From NCBI RefSeq assembly GCF_007644035.1, contig NZ_VMTV02000178.1, forward strand, positions 186,001-250,000: a stretch of 64,000 nucleotides of DNA, in the 5' to 3' direction. The position numbers were made by a program, and so were the translations under genes. Each line of letters opens with the position of its first letter. Position 1 is the first letter of the stretch. The notes beneath the pieces are model-generated. The model was given only the letters and a program-made list of their open reading frames with translations, had not been told where the DNA came from and did not search any database. Positions 26,538 to 35,122 of the stretch are shown one piece after another. This DNA is from Vogesella mureinivorans (lineage in GTDB: Bacteria; Pseudomonadota; Gammaproteobacteria; Burkholderiales; Chromobacteriaceae).

Positions 26538-27890
26538 TCAGTACACGTCGCGGCAGTAGCGGCCTTCGGCGGCCAACTCGTCCAGCACCGCGTCGCCCAG
26601 CACCTGGCGCAGCACGGTATCCACCCCGCTGGCCATACCCGCCAGGCTGCCGCACACATAAATGGCGGCGCCATCTGCCACCCACTGCTGCAGCCGCTCG
26701 GCCTGCTCGGCCAGCACGTGCTGTACATAGCGCCGCTGCGGCTGATCGCGCGAGAAAGCGGTATCCATGTGCTGCAACACGCCCTGCTGCTGTAGCGCCT
26801 GCAGCTCGTGGCGATAGTAGAAATCGTGGGTGCTCTGGCGCTCGCCAAACAGCAGCCAGCCCGGCTGCGCTGCGGCCAACTGCTGGCGCGCGCGCAGGTG
26901 GCTGCGCAGCCCGGCCAAGCCGGTACCGTTACCGATGAGGATAAGCGGGCGCGTGGCGTTGTCGGCCAGGCGGAAGCGGCGGTGCGGGCGGATGCGCACG
27001 CTCAGCAGCTCGCCCAGCGCCAGGGTTTGCGTGAGGTGCTGCGAGGCCAGGCCCACCTGCCCTTGCTCGCCCACCCGCACGCGCACCAGCAGCTGCAAGC
27101 TGCCGTCTGCCGGAATCGAGGCAATGGAATACTCGCGCGGCCGGCCCGGCTCGGCGGGCACCTGCACCTCTACCAGGTCGCCAGACTGCCACGACGGCAG
27201 CGCGCCGCCATCGGCCGGGCGCAGCGCCAGGTGATAAGTGGCCGCACCGCAGCTACCTTCGTTCAGGCAGTGGCGCTCCACCAGCTGCCACTGGCCAAAG
27301 GGGCCGGGCACCGGCAACAAAGGCTGCGCGGCCAGCGCCGTATCCTGCAGGCCAGCCAGCTCGGCCAGCTGGTGCTGCCAGGCGGCCAGGGCGGCCTCGT
27401 CCAGCGCGTCTACATCGATACGCGGGTACAGCGGCTGGGCGCCGCTATCGGCCAGCCAGCTATCCAGCGCGCGGCCAAAGGCGCAGAACTGTGCGTAGCG
27501 GCGATCGCCCAGCGCCAGCACGGCGTATTGCAGCCCGGCCAGCGCGGCAGGCTGGGCCAGGTTGGCCGCAAAACGGCGCGCCATATCGGGCGGCTCGCCC
27601 TCGCCTGCCGTGCTGGCCACCAGCAGCAGACGGCTGGCCTGCTGCAGCGCGGTGATATCCAGCTGCGCCAGCGACAGGCATTGCACCTGCACACCTGCCG
27701 CCTGTAGCGTGGCCACGGTTTGCTGTGCTACCGCCTCGGCCTGGCCACTTTGGCCGGCATAGGCCACCAACAGCGGTGCTGCCACCGTGGCAGCCTGGCG
27801 GCTACGGCGCCACTGGCGCCAGGCCGCTACGCAAACACCGGCGTAAGCCAGCCCCAGGCCGGCGGCCCAGATCAAGCGTGCTTGTTCCAT
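26538..27890 (-). CDS. Membrane-anchored flavodoxin / FAD-NAD(P)H reductase (sulfite-reductase-flavoprotein-like)
   Basis: 450 residues from ATG 27890. One N-terminal membrane helix (about 6-24) is followed by a flavodoxin domain (VAYAGQSGQAEAVA, STAGEGEPPD) and a ferredoxin-NADP reductase module with the FAD motif RPREYS (about 252) and the nucleotide motif GNGTG (about 317). It should move electrons from NAD(P)H through FAD and FMN. The stop of apbE overlaps its start (TAATG), so the two are translationally coupled. With PepSY, DUF2271 and DUF4198 neighbours the likely role is supplying electrons for ferric-siderophore or periplasmic flavin reduction, not sulfite assimilation. No cysteine-synthesis genes are near. 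Confidence 0.85.
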   Translation of the reverse strand: MEQARLIWAAGLGLAYAGVCVAAWRQWRRSRQAATVAAPLLVAYAGQSGQAEAVAQQTVATLQAAGVQVQCLSLAQLDITALQQASRLLLVASTAGEGEPPDMARRFAANLAQPAALAGLQYAVLALGDRRYAQFCAFGRALDSWLADSGAQPLYPRIDVDALDEAALAAWQHQLAELAGLQDTALAAQPLLPVPGPFGQWQLVERHCLNEGSCGAATYHLALRPADGGALPSWQSGDLVEVQVPAEPGRPREYSIASIPADGSLQLLVRVRVGEQGQVGLASQHLTQTLALGELLSVRIRPHRRFRLADNATRPLILIGNGTGLAGLRSHLRARQQLAAAQPGWLLFGERQSTHDFYYRHELQALQQQGVLQHMDTAFSRDQPQRRYVQHVLAEQAERLQQWVADGAAIYVCGSLAGMASGVDTVLRQVLGDAVLDELAAEGRYCRDVY

Positions 27891-28903
27891 TATTGTTCTT
27901 CCATCATGTCCAGAAAGGCGCGGCTGTAACGCGCCTGTAGCTGCTCGCCATCGCGCAGCAAAAAGGCGGCAGCCAGGCCTTGCTGCTCGGCCAATGCCAT
28001 GCCTGCCTGCGGGCCCAGTACCGTCAGCGCGGTAGACCACGCGTCGGCAGCCATGCACTCGGGGTGGATCACCGTCACCGAGGCAACGCCACGTACCGGC
28101 TGGGCGCTACGCGGGTCCAGCGTGTGCGCGCAGCGCTCGCCCTGGTGCCAGAACACTTTCAGGTAGTCACCCGAGGTGGCTACCGACAAGCCGTGCAGCG
28201 CCAGCCGCGGTGCGGCCAACCCTGCGCCCTGGCTATCGTCCGGCAGCGCCAGCGCTACCCACCACGGTTGGCCGTCCGGCTTCATGCCCTCGCCACGCAG
28301 CTCGCCGCCCACCTCCACTAGAAAATGCCGGTAGCCGTACAGGCGCAGGTAGCGCGCCAGCAGGTCTACGCTAAAGCCTTTGGCCACCGACGACAGGTCC
28401 AGCTGCACGCCGCCGGGCTGCCGGGCGCGGCGGTTGGCCGCATCCAGCTGCAGGTCTTGCCAGCGGCACTGCGCCAGCAGCGCGGCGGCCTCTTCGGCGG
28501 AAGGCGGCGCAAAACCGGGGGCGTCGTAGCGCGGCGCCGGGCCAAAGCCCCAGCGGTTTACCAGCGCCCCGGCGGCCGGGTTGTAGGCACCATCGCTGGC
28601 TGCAGCCACCTGCAGCGCATAGTGCAGCACGGTGTAAAAGCCGCCCGGCAGCGTGTGCCAGCTACCCGCGGCGGCGCGGTTGAAGCAGCCCAGGTCGGAG
28701 CCGGCTTCCCAGTGGCTCATCTCGGCCACCACGCCTTCCAGCTGCTGCTGCAGGCCGGCGGCCAGAAAATCGGGGAGGTCGCCATCAATCGCCACCAGCA
28801 CCTGCCAGCTGGTACCCATGCTGTGGCCGGCAAAGCGCACCACCCGGGCGGTGGCCGGCGGACAGGCCGGGTCGATATGGCGCGGAATCAGGATGGCGCT
28901 CAT
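27890..28903 (-). CDS. apbE: FAD:protein FMN transferase, ApbE family
   Basis: 337 residues from ATG 28903. ApbE attaches FMN covalently to threonine in target proteins of the bacterial cell envelope. Family segments: FAGHSMGTSWQV, CFNRAAAGSW, NRWGFGPAP, VQLDLSSVAKGFSVD, the metal/FAD-site VEVGGELRGEG, HTLDPRSAQPV and MAADAWSTALTVLG. No signal peptide or lipobox is evident, unlike many ApbE proteins. Targets in this locus could be the DUF4198/DUF2271/PepSY proteins or the reductase; this is inference from co-localisation. It is coupled to the reductase gene by a one-base overlap. Confidence 0.9.
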   Translation of the reverse strand: MSAILIPRHIDPACPPATARVVRFAGHSMGTSWQVLVAIDGDLPDFLAAGLQQQLEGVVAEMSHWEAGSDLGCFNRAAAGSWHTLPGGFYTVLHYALQVAAASDGAYNPAAGALVNRWGFGPAPRYDAPGFAPPSAEEAAALLAQCRWQDLQLDAANRRARQPGGVQLDLSSVAKGFSVDLLARYLRLYGYRHFLVEVGGELRGEGMKPDGQPWWVALALPDDSQGAGLAAPRLALHGLSVATSGDYLKVFWHQGERCAHTLDPRSAQPVRGVASVTVIHPECMAADAWSTALTVLGPQAGMALAEQQGLAAAFLLRDGEQLQARYSRAFLDMMEEQ

Positions 28904-29001
28904 GCAGTTTTTCGCTCTTTCAATGTCAAGCGGCAGGCACAAGGCCTGCCGGGGTCACCACGGGCAAGCGGGCATACTGCCCGGCCTGCCCCGCTAGCGT
29001 G

Positions 29002-29862
29002 TTACGGCAACACTTCCAGCGTGGCGGTGTAGCTGGCGCGGAACGGCGGCATAGCCGGTGGCATGGCTGCCGGGGCGGCCTGGCCTGGCTTGCCGGCTAC
29101 CGGCGGCTGGCCGCCTTGTGGCATGGCATCGCGTTTGGGCCAGCTGGCGTTGACCCAGTACATGCCACCTTGCTTCCAGCTCACCTTGATTTCGCCTTTG
29201 GCATCGGTGGTGTACACCTGCTCGTCCAGCAGGCCGCTGTGGCGCACGCCGCCGCGCACCACACTCACCGGCATACCGGCTACCGGCTTGCCATCCATCA
29301 GCAGACGGAAGCTGCTGTTGTCACCGGCAAACAGCTCATTGGGGTGGCTGATGGCTTGCAGCTCCAGGCCCTTGCCAACCGGCTGTTGCACGCCGTTGCT
29401 CGGCTTGCCGGCGGTGACAAAAGTCTCAATGCGGCTCACGCTAAGCGACTTGCTCACGTCGGTGGCACCAGCGGGGATCTGCTGGTCAATGGTGGCCGGG
29501 GTGCCGCGCACGCGTTTTACTTCGTTGCCCAGCTTGTAGCTGGCCATGGCACCTTCGCCCACCAGCGAGACACGGTAGCTGCCCTGCTGCTTCAGCTCGA
29601 TATCAAAGCTGTTGCGAAAGCGGCTGCTAGTGATGTTTTGCGGGTTCACCGCCGCGCCATCCGGGCCGGTGATGGTGAGGCCGTCCAGCTTGAGCGGCTG
29701 GTGCTCAAAGTCGAACAGCGCTTCGGAGATGGCAGCGTCCACAGTCACCCACGGCTTGTCGCCTTCAATGGCACCGGCAGAAGGCAGCAGCCAGCCACGG
29801 TGGGCCTGGGCGGTAAGCGATACCAGGGCCAGCGCGGCCAGGGCAATGATCTTTTTGTTCAT
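29002..29862 (-). CDS. DUF4198 periplasmic protein
   Basis: 286 residues. Signal peptide ending AQA|HRGW; mature proteins of this family begin with H-x-x-W/L and are periplasmic, associated with metal (Ni/Co/Fe) uptake genes. Seen: LLPSAGAIEGDKPWVTVDAA, a middle Ig-like beta domain, and DAKGEIKVSWKQGGMYWVNA near the end. The C-terminus has a Pro/Met/Gly-rich stretch (GGQPPVAGKPGQAAPAAMPP) before the last strand. It follows DUF2271 by 15 bases and precedes apbE. The biochemical role is unknown; context argues for iron-siderophore handling. Confidence 0.82.
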   Translation of the reverse strand: MNKKIIALAALALVSLTAQAHRGWLLPSAGAIEGDKPWVTVDAAISEALFDFEHQPLKLDGLTITGPDGAAVNPQNITSSRFRNSFDIELKQQGSYRVSLVGEGAMASYKLGNEVKRVRGTPATIDQQIPAGATDVSKSLSVSRIETFVTAGKPSNGVQQPVGKGLELQAISHPNELFAGDNSSFRLLMDGKPVAGMPVSVVRGGVRHSGLLDEQVYTTDAKGEIKVSWKQGGMYWVNASWPKRDAMPQGGQPPVAGKPGQAAPAAMPPAMPPFRASYTATLEVLP

Positions 29863-29877
29863 GGCGAATCGTCCTGC

Positions 29878-30390
29878 TTATTTGGCGGTAACGGTAATCT
29901 TGCCCAGCTCGCCCTTACCCTGGGCGCTGGTCTGTTTTTCGCCTTTAGGCGGCCATTGCAGCGGCACACGTACCAGCTCGCGGCCACCGGCTTCACGCGC
30001 CACCTCTACCACCACCTGGTAGGCGCCCGGTGCCAGCTTGCCCAGCACCGATTTATTGTCGGCAAACACCAGGGTGTGCTCGCCCGGTGCGCGGGTGGCG
30101 CTGGACACGCCATCTACCGGCAGGGTCAGCTCGCGGCCGCTCTTGCGCCACCACTGACGCATGTCGTTTACCCACTTGGTGCCGGCGTTGTCTTTCTTTT
30201 TCAGGTCGTACCACACCGACAGGTTGCCGGCGAACTGCTGGTCGGCGGTTTCCAGCCACATGGCCAGATAAGGGCGGTGGTACTCGGCCACATTCAGCTG
30301 CGGCAGTTCTACTTTCACGGCCAGGTTGGCCGCCATGCCTGGTGCGGCGGCAGACGCCAGCGCCAGCGCCACGGGGTAACGGTATTTCAT
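29878..30390 (-). CDS. DUF2271 periplasmic protein
   Basis: 170 residues from ATG 30390. Signal peptide (AAAPGMA|A) then a small beta-sandwich with the DUF2271 signature RPYLAMWLETADQQF and YDLKKKDNAGTKWVNDMRQW (joined across a short gap). DUF2271 genes repeatedly occur beside PepSY membrane proteins and DUF4198 in iron-uptake islands. No enzymatic residues can be named. It is 60 bases after the DUF3857 gene and 15 before DUF4198, so probably in one Fur-controlled transcript starting at about 31.66 kb. Confidence 0.82.
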   Translation of the reverse strand: MKYRYPVALALASAAAPGMAANLAVKVELPQLNVAEYHRPYLAMWLETADQQFAGNLSVWYDLKKKDNAGTKWVNDMRQWWRKSGRELTLPVDGVSSATRAPGEHTLVFADNKSVLGKLAPGAYQVVVEVAREAGGRELVRVPLQWPPKGEKQTSAQGKGELGKITVTAK

Positions 30391-30450
30391 GCTCAAACTC
30401 GCTAGGAGGGGGTGGATAAAGTGCAGCCGGGGCTGCAATGCAAAATCGGT

Positions 30451-31641
30451 TTAAAACAGCCGCGGGTCGTACGGCGCCCGTAACGGCAACTGCGGGCTGC
30501 CCAGCAGGGCCGCACTGAAGCCGGCGCCCAACGGCAGCGGCGTGGCGTCTGCCACAGCGGACAGGATGGCTTCTGCCCCTGCGCTTATGCGCTCGGCCGG
30601 GTCCAGCCACTGCGCGCGCATGCCGCCCTGCGCCGGCACGTGCAGCAGCACGCAATCAAACGCCAGGCTGGTGGGCAGCAGTGGCAGCGCCCTGCCCTGG
30701 CGCCTGGCCAGCTGCGGGTAGCTATCGATACCGCGTGCGGCCAACAACGCCTGCAGCAGCGCTACCTTGTCGCGGCTATTGCCGTAGCCCTGTGCCATCA
30801 CCTGCTCGGCAGCACGCGGCTGCAGCGCATGGCTGCTGTAGGCCAGGTGCTGGGCCGGCAGCTCGGCTACCCACTGGTACAGCGCCTGCATTTCTTTCAG
30901 GCGGTCGCCATTGCTCGCGGCCACCAGCTGTGCCGCCTTGTCCTTGATGGCCGCCGACGGCTGCGGCTGCGGCCATAGCTGGGCATACGCCTGCCCCAGC
31001 GCAGACCAGTCGCGGTAGGCCGAATAGGCTAAGTGCGGCACCGGCTGCGTGCCGTCGCCCGCCAGCTGCCACTGCGCCTGCCACTGCACGCGGCCATCGG
31101 CCAGCCGCTGTTCGGCTACGGCACTGTTCGCCGCCACCTTCAGCCCCAGGCTGTGCGGTGCCGTCAGGGTAAAGCGCACCAAGCGCGGGTTCTTCACACT
31201 GGCTGGGTAAAAGTCCCCCTGCCGGGCCTGCAGTGCCAACAGCTGGCTAGCGGTACGAAAGCGGTACACCACGCGCGCGCCCTTCTGCGCTTGCGGAAAG
31301 GTCACATCCAGGCTGCGCATGCTTTGCGTGTACGGGTTGTCTTGCGACTGGCTGTACGGCTGGTCTGCCACGGCGGTAGCCGGTACCGGTACGCGGCGCC
31401 CATCCGGCAGCACGGTGTAGGCCTCCAGCAGCGAAACCTGTTGCCACTCAGGGTGGTATTCCAGCTGGCGCACACGGTTGTGCGCCACGTCGGTGTCGTC
31501 TTCCAGCAGGATGTCGCGTGTCATCTCTTGCACACGACTGTCAGGCTGCAGCTGCACATCAACGTGGTACAGCAGATTGACTTCGGCCCAGGCCGGCAGG
31601 CTGGCTAGCAAAAACAGGGGAAACAGGCGCGGTGCTTTCAT
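30451..31641 (-). CDS. DUF3857/transglutaminase-like secreted protein lacking catalytic residues
   Basis: 396 residues with a signal peptide (cleavage near AWA|EV). The N-terminal two thirds resemble DUF3857 (VQEMTRDILLEDDTDVAHNR, LPDGRRVPVPATAVAD). Residues about 235-350 follow the transglutaminase-like core, but the motif normally GDCKDK reads GNSRDK (Ser289 in place of the nucleophile Cys) and the usual FNH histidine is FDC (Cys330). The aspartate of WLDP (347) remains. It is probably a non-catalytic, binding-only version. First gene after a strong Fur box; followed by DUF2271, DUF4198, apbE and the reductase. Confidence 0.8.
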   Translation of the reverse strand: MKAPRLFPLFLLASLPAWAEVNLLYHVDVQLQPDSRVQEMTRDILLEDDTDVAHNRVRQLEYHPEWQQVSLLEAYTVLPDGRRVPVPATAVADQPYSQSQDNPYTQSMRSLDVTFPQAQKGARVVYRFRTASQLLALQARQGDFYPASVKNPRLVRFTLTAPHSLGLKVAANSAVAEQRLADGRVQWQAQWQLAGDGTQPVPHLAYSAYRDWSALGQAYAQLWPQPQPSAAIKDKAAQLVAASNGDRLKEMQALYQWVAELPAQHLAYSSHALQPRAAEQVMAQGYGNSRDKVALLQALLAARGIDSYPQLARRQGRALPLLPTSLAFDCVLLHVPAQGGMRAQWLDPAERISAGAEAILSAVADATPLPLGAGFSAALLGSPQLPLRAPYDPRLF

Positions 31642-31661
31642 CTTGTTAATAATAATCTATT

Positions 31662-31676
31662 TGAGAACTATTATCA
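31662..31676 (-). promoter_or_regulatory. Fur box upstream of the DUF3857-to-reductase operon
   Basis: TGATAATAGTTCTCA on the minus strand matches the 7-1-7 Fur consensus at 12 of 14 positions, only 20-35 bases before the start codon, so bound Fur would cover the promoter/start region. Confidence 0.8.
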
Positions 31677-31736
31677 TGTCAAAAACGCAGCCAGCCACAA
31701 TCCAAAGGCATAAACCACGCGCACTTCATTCAATCC

Positions 31737-31770
31737 GCAGCCCTGCCACACCACACCGTGGCAGGGCTGC
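31737..31770 (-). terminator. Strong hairpin after the NodT-type channel gene
   Basis: GCAGCCCTGCCAC pairs perfectly with GTGGCAGGGCTGC (13 bp, 8-nt loop), six bases past the stop at 31776. No T run follows, so it may slow or protect the 3' end rather than terminate fully. Confidence 0.5.
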
Positions 31771-31775
31771 CTGCC

Positions 31776-33167
31776 TTATAAGCTGGCCCGCCCCGGCCAG
31801 CCGCCACCCAGCGCCTTGATCAGCGTAACGGTGGCCTGCTGCCGTGCCAGCCGCTGCTGTAGCAGGCTGTCGCGGCTGCTGGCGTGGCTTTTTTGTGCGG
31901 CCAGTAGCGTGGCCATATCCACCAGGCCTTCGCGCTGGCGAATGCGGGTGAGCTGCAGGGTGCGCTCGGCCTCGCGGCTGGTTTGCTGCTGCAAGCGTTC
32001 CTGCTGGCGCGCCAGCGCCACGGTATTCAGCGCGTCTTCTACCTCGCCCAGCGCCGTCAGCGTGGCTTTGCGGTAGCTGTGCAGCAGCAGCTGGCGTGCT
32101 GCCTGGCTGCTGGCTACCTGGGCGCGCAGCTTGCCGCCGTCAAACAGGCTTTGCGCCAGGCTGGCCCCCAGGCTCAGGCTTTGCGTGGCGCCGGATAACG
32201 ACAGCAAGGCGGTGGAGGCCAGGCCGGCACTACCGGACAGCTGCAGGCTGGGGTACAGCGCGGCGCGGGCAGCGTCCAGGTTGGCCGCAGCGGCTTCCAG
32301 CTCGCTTTCTGCCTTTGCTATATCCGGCCGGCGGCGCAGTACCTCGGATGGCAAACCGGCGGGTACGTCCGGCACCGCTAGCGCCAGTAGCGGCTCGCTG
32401 GCCACACTAAAGCCCTGCGGCAGCTGGCCAGCCAGCATGGCCAGGGTGTTAAGCAGCGGCTGCTGCTGGTTTTGCAGACTCAGCACGCTGGCCTGCTGCG
32501 CCAGCCAGCTGCTGCGTACCTGGCTGACATCCAGCTCGGTCGCCGCGCCGTGCCGTAGTTTGGCTTCGCTGATATCCAGCAGCTGCCGGCTATCGCGCAG
32601 GTTGGCCTGTGCCAGCGCCAGGCGGTCGCGCACGGCTTGCAGCTGGAAGTAAGCATTCACCACCGCGGCCAGCAGGGTCTGCCGCGCCGTGGCCAGGTCG
32701 TACTGGCTGCCTTGCAGGTTGGCCGCAGCGGCACGCTGGCTGGCGGCCACCTTGCCCCACAGGTCTACCTCATAGCTGATGCCGGCAGACAGGCTGCTGC
32801 TTTTGCTGGTGCTGCTGGCGCCACGAGCGGTCTCGGTTTCGCGCTGGCTGCTGCTGCCGGACAGGCTGATGGCCGGAAACAGGCTGGCGGCGCTGCTATC
32901 GGCGCTGGCTTGCGCCTGCTGCAGCCGTGCGGCAGCCTGTGCCAGGTCCGGGCTACCGGCCAGCGCCTGGTCTACCAGGCGGTTCAGCTCGGCGGCGCCA
33001 AACAGCTGCCACCAGCTATCGTTCAGCACGGCGGCGCCAGGCTTGGCCGCACTAGTTGCCTGCCAGGCAGCTGGTAGCGGCAAGGCGGTGTCTTGCGGTG
33101 GCGTGGTTTGCGCGCAGCCGGCCAGCAGGGTGGCCAGCACGGCCAGGGTAAGCGTCTTGTTGTGCAT
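31776..33167 (-). CDS. NodT-family outer-membrane efflux lipoprotein
   Basis: 463 residues. Lipobox LLAG|C at residues 15-18; two OEP repeats with SWWQLFGAAELNRLVDQAL at the start and the second repeat near LRRRPDIAKAESELEAAAAN. It forms the trimeric outer-membrane exit duct for the MacAB-type pump encoded just upstream (macB stop to this start is 8 bases, AGGAG at correct spacing). By analogy with OpmQ of the PvdRT-OpmQ pump it could release a siderophore, but MacAB-type pumps also export peptides and macrolides. Confidence 0.9.
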   Translation of the reverse strand: MHNKTLTLAVLATLLAGCAQTTPPQDTALPLPAAWQATSAAKPGAAVLNDSWWQLFGAAELNRLVDQALAGSPDLAQAAARLQQAQASADSSAASLFPAISLSGSSSQRETETARGASSTSKSSSLSAGISYEVDLWGKVAASQRAAAANLQGSQYDLATARQTLLAAVVNAYFQLQAVRDRLALAQANLRDSRQLLDISEAKLRHGAATELDVSQVRSSWLAQQASVLSLQNQQQPLLNTLAMLAGQLPQGFSVASEPLLALAVPDVPAGLPSEVLRRRPDIAKAESELEAAAANLDAARAALYPSLQLSGSAGLASTALLSLSGATQSLSLGASLAQSLFDGGKLRAQVASSQAARQLLLHSYRKATLTALGEVEDALNTVALARQQERLQQQTSREAERTLQLTRIRQREGLVDMATLLAAQKSHASSRDSLLQQRLARQQATVTLIKALGGGWPGRASL

Positions 33168-33175
33168 GAAAACTC

Positions 33176-35122
33176 CTAATCCGACGCCAGTGCCGTCACC
33201 GGGTCCATCTGGGCGGCCTTGCGTGCCGGCAGGTAGCCAAACAGCAAGCCGGTGGAAAACGCGCAGCCAAAGGCCAGCAATACCGGCATCAGGGTGATCT
33301 TGACCGGGGTATCGAAGGCGGCGATCAGCCAGGCGGTACCCAGTCCGGCCGCCACGCCGATGACACCACCGATGGCGGACACCACCAGCGCTTCGATCAA
33401 AAACTGCTGCAGGATATTGCGCTCGCGCGCGCCGGTGGCCATGCGGATGCCGATCTCGCGGGTGCGCTCTGTCACCGACACCAGCATGATGTTCATCACG
33501 CCGATACCCCCTACCAGCAGCGAAATGGCGGCGATGGCGCCCAGCAGCAGCGTCATGGTGTTTTGCGTTTCTTCGGTGGTGGCGATGATGGACGCCATAT
33601 TGCGGATCTGGAAATCCACCTTGCCGTGGCGCTCGGCCAGCAGCTGCTCTACCGCGGCCTGGGTTTCATCGATACGGGCCACATCTTTCACCGCCACGTT
33701 CACATTACGCAGGCTGCGCGCACCGGAGATACGCAGGTTATTGGTGGCGTACGGCACGATGATCACGTCGTCCTGGTCCTGGCCGCTGGGCGAGGCACCC
33801 TTGCGGCTCATGATACCCACCACCTGCAGCATCACGTTATTGGCCATGACGAACTCACCCAGCGGGCTGGGGTTGCCGGGAAACAGGTTCTCGGCAGCGG
33901 TTTTGCCCAGCACCGCCACACCGGCGTAGCTTTCGTCGTCGTCTTCGGTAAAGAAAGTACCGCTGGACAGCGCCCAGTTACGCGCCAGCGGGTAGCTGGC
34001 CGAGGTGGCAATCAGCGTGGTGCTGACGTCGTTTTCGCCGGCACGCAGCGTTACGCTGTTTTGCTGCTCCGGCACCGCTGCCAGCACGTTGTCCACCTGC
34101 TTGTTGATGGCGGCCACGTCTTCCAGCACCAGCGTGGACGGGCTGAAGCCGCGCTGGTTGCTGCCGCCGGGGCGCACCAGCAGCAGGTTGCTGCCCATGG
34201 CGCTGATATTGTCCACCACGCGCTGCTTGGCGCCGTCGCCGATGGCCATCATGGCGATGACCGAGCCCACGCCAATGACAATACCCAGCAGCGTGAGCAC
34301 GGCGCGAAACAGGTTGCCGCGCAGCGAGCGCAGCGCCAGGCGCACCGTTTCCAGCAGGTCGGCCAGCGTGCTGAACGCACGGTGTACCAGCGGCGGCTGA
34401 TAGTTGGCCGCCGCCTTACCCTGGCTGCCGCTATCGCTGAGGATATGGCCGTCGCGGATTTCGATGACGCGGCTGGCGTGCGCGGCCACTTCTGCCGCGT
34501 GGGTAATCAGGATCACGGTATGGCCGCGCTGCGACAGGTCTTTCAGCAGGCGCATCACGTCGGCACCGCTCTTGCTGTCCAGCGCGCCGGTGGGCTCGTC
34601 TGCCAGAATGATGCGCCCGCCGTTCATCAGCGCGCGGGCAATGGATACCCGCTGCTGCTGGCCGCCGGACAGCTGGCTGGGGCGGTGGTACAAGCGCTCT
34701 TCCAGCCCCAGCTCGCGCAGCAGCTGCACGGCGCGCACGCGGCGCTCGGCGTGCGGCACACCGGCGTACATGGCGGGCATTTCCACGTTCTCCACCGCGG
34801 TGCCGGCGGCAATCAGGTGGTAGCTCTGGAACACAAAGCCGAACTCTTCGCGGCGCAAGCGCGCCAGCTCATCACGGCTGAGGCCGCTGACGTCCTGGCC
34901 ACGAAACCGGTAGCGGCCGCTGCCGGGGCGGTCCAGGCAGCCCAGGATGTTCATCAGCGTGGACTTGCCAGAACCGGACGCCCCGACAATGGCCAGAAAC
35001 TCGCCCTCGTAGATAGACAGGTCTATGCCGTGCAGCACGGTGCTTTCCAGCTCGCCCTGGCGGTAAGACTTGCTTACCCCCGACAGCTGGATCAGCGGCA
35101 CGGCTTGCTGCGGCTGGCTCAT
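33176..35122 (-). CDS. macB: MacB-type ABC exporter (ATPase-permease)
   Basis: 648 residues, the size of E. coli MacB. N-terminal ATPase with Walker [15 protein letters not shown], signature LSGGQQQR, Walker [14 protein letters not shown] membrane helix near residue 275-300 ([20 protein letters not shown]), a large periplasmic domain and three C-terminal helices ([20 protein letters not shown]) complete the MacB fold; the [15 protein letters not shown] motif is conserved. It works mechanically on substrates in the periplasm together with MacA and the outer channel. Its ATG overlaps the macA stop by four bases. Context (iron genes) suggests siderophore secretion or recycling like PvdT. Confidence 0.93.
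   Translation of the reverse strand: MSQPQQAVPLIQLSGVSKSYRQGELESTVLHGIDLSIYEGEFLAIVGASGSGKSTLMNILGCLDRPGSGRYRFRGQDVSGLSRDELARLRREEFGFVFQSYHLIAAGTAVENVEMPAMYAGVPHAERRVRAVQLLRELGLEERLYHRPSQLSGGQQQRVSIARALMNGGRIILADEPTGALDSKSGADVMRLLKDLSQRGHTVILITHAAEVAAHASRVIEIRDGHILSDSGSQGKAAANYQPPLVHRAFSTLADLLETVRLALRSLRGNLFRAVLTLLGIVIGVGSVIAMMAIGDGAKQRVVDNISAMGSNLLLVRPGGSNQRGFSPSTLVLEDVAAINKQVDNVLAAVPEQQNSVTLRAGENDVSTTLIATSASYPLARNWALSSGTFFTEDDDESYAGVAVLGKTAAENLFPGNPSPLGEFVMANNVMLQVVGIMSRKGASPSGQDQDDVIIVPYATNNLRISGARSLRNVNVAVKDVARIDETQAAVEQLLAERHGKVDFQIRNMASIIATTEETQNTMTLLLGAIAAISLLVGGIGVMNIMLVSVTERTREIGIRMATGARERNILQQFLIEALVVSAIGGVIGVAAGLGTAWLIAAFDTPVKITLMPVLLAFGCAFSTGLLFGYLPARKAAQMDPVTALASD

Noticed and set aside
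26538-27890. Sulfite reductase subunit alpha (CysJ)
   Set aside because: Domain order is similar, but it has an N-terminal membrane anchor, is shorter, and lies in an iron operon with no cysI or sulfate genes.
28928-28950. Terminator between DUF4198 and apbE (CGGCAGGC / GCCTGCCG hairpin)
   Set aside because: No T run follows and the genes look co-transcribed; at most a processing or stabilising hairpin.
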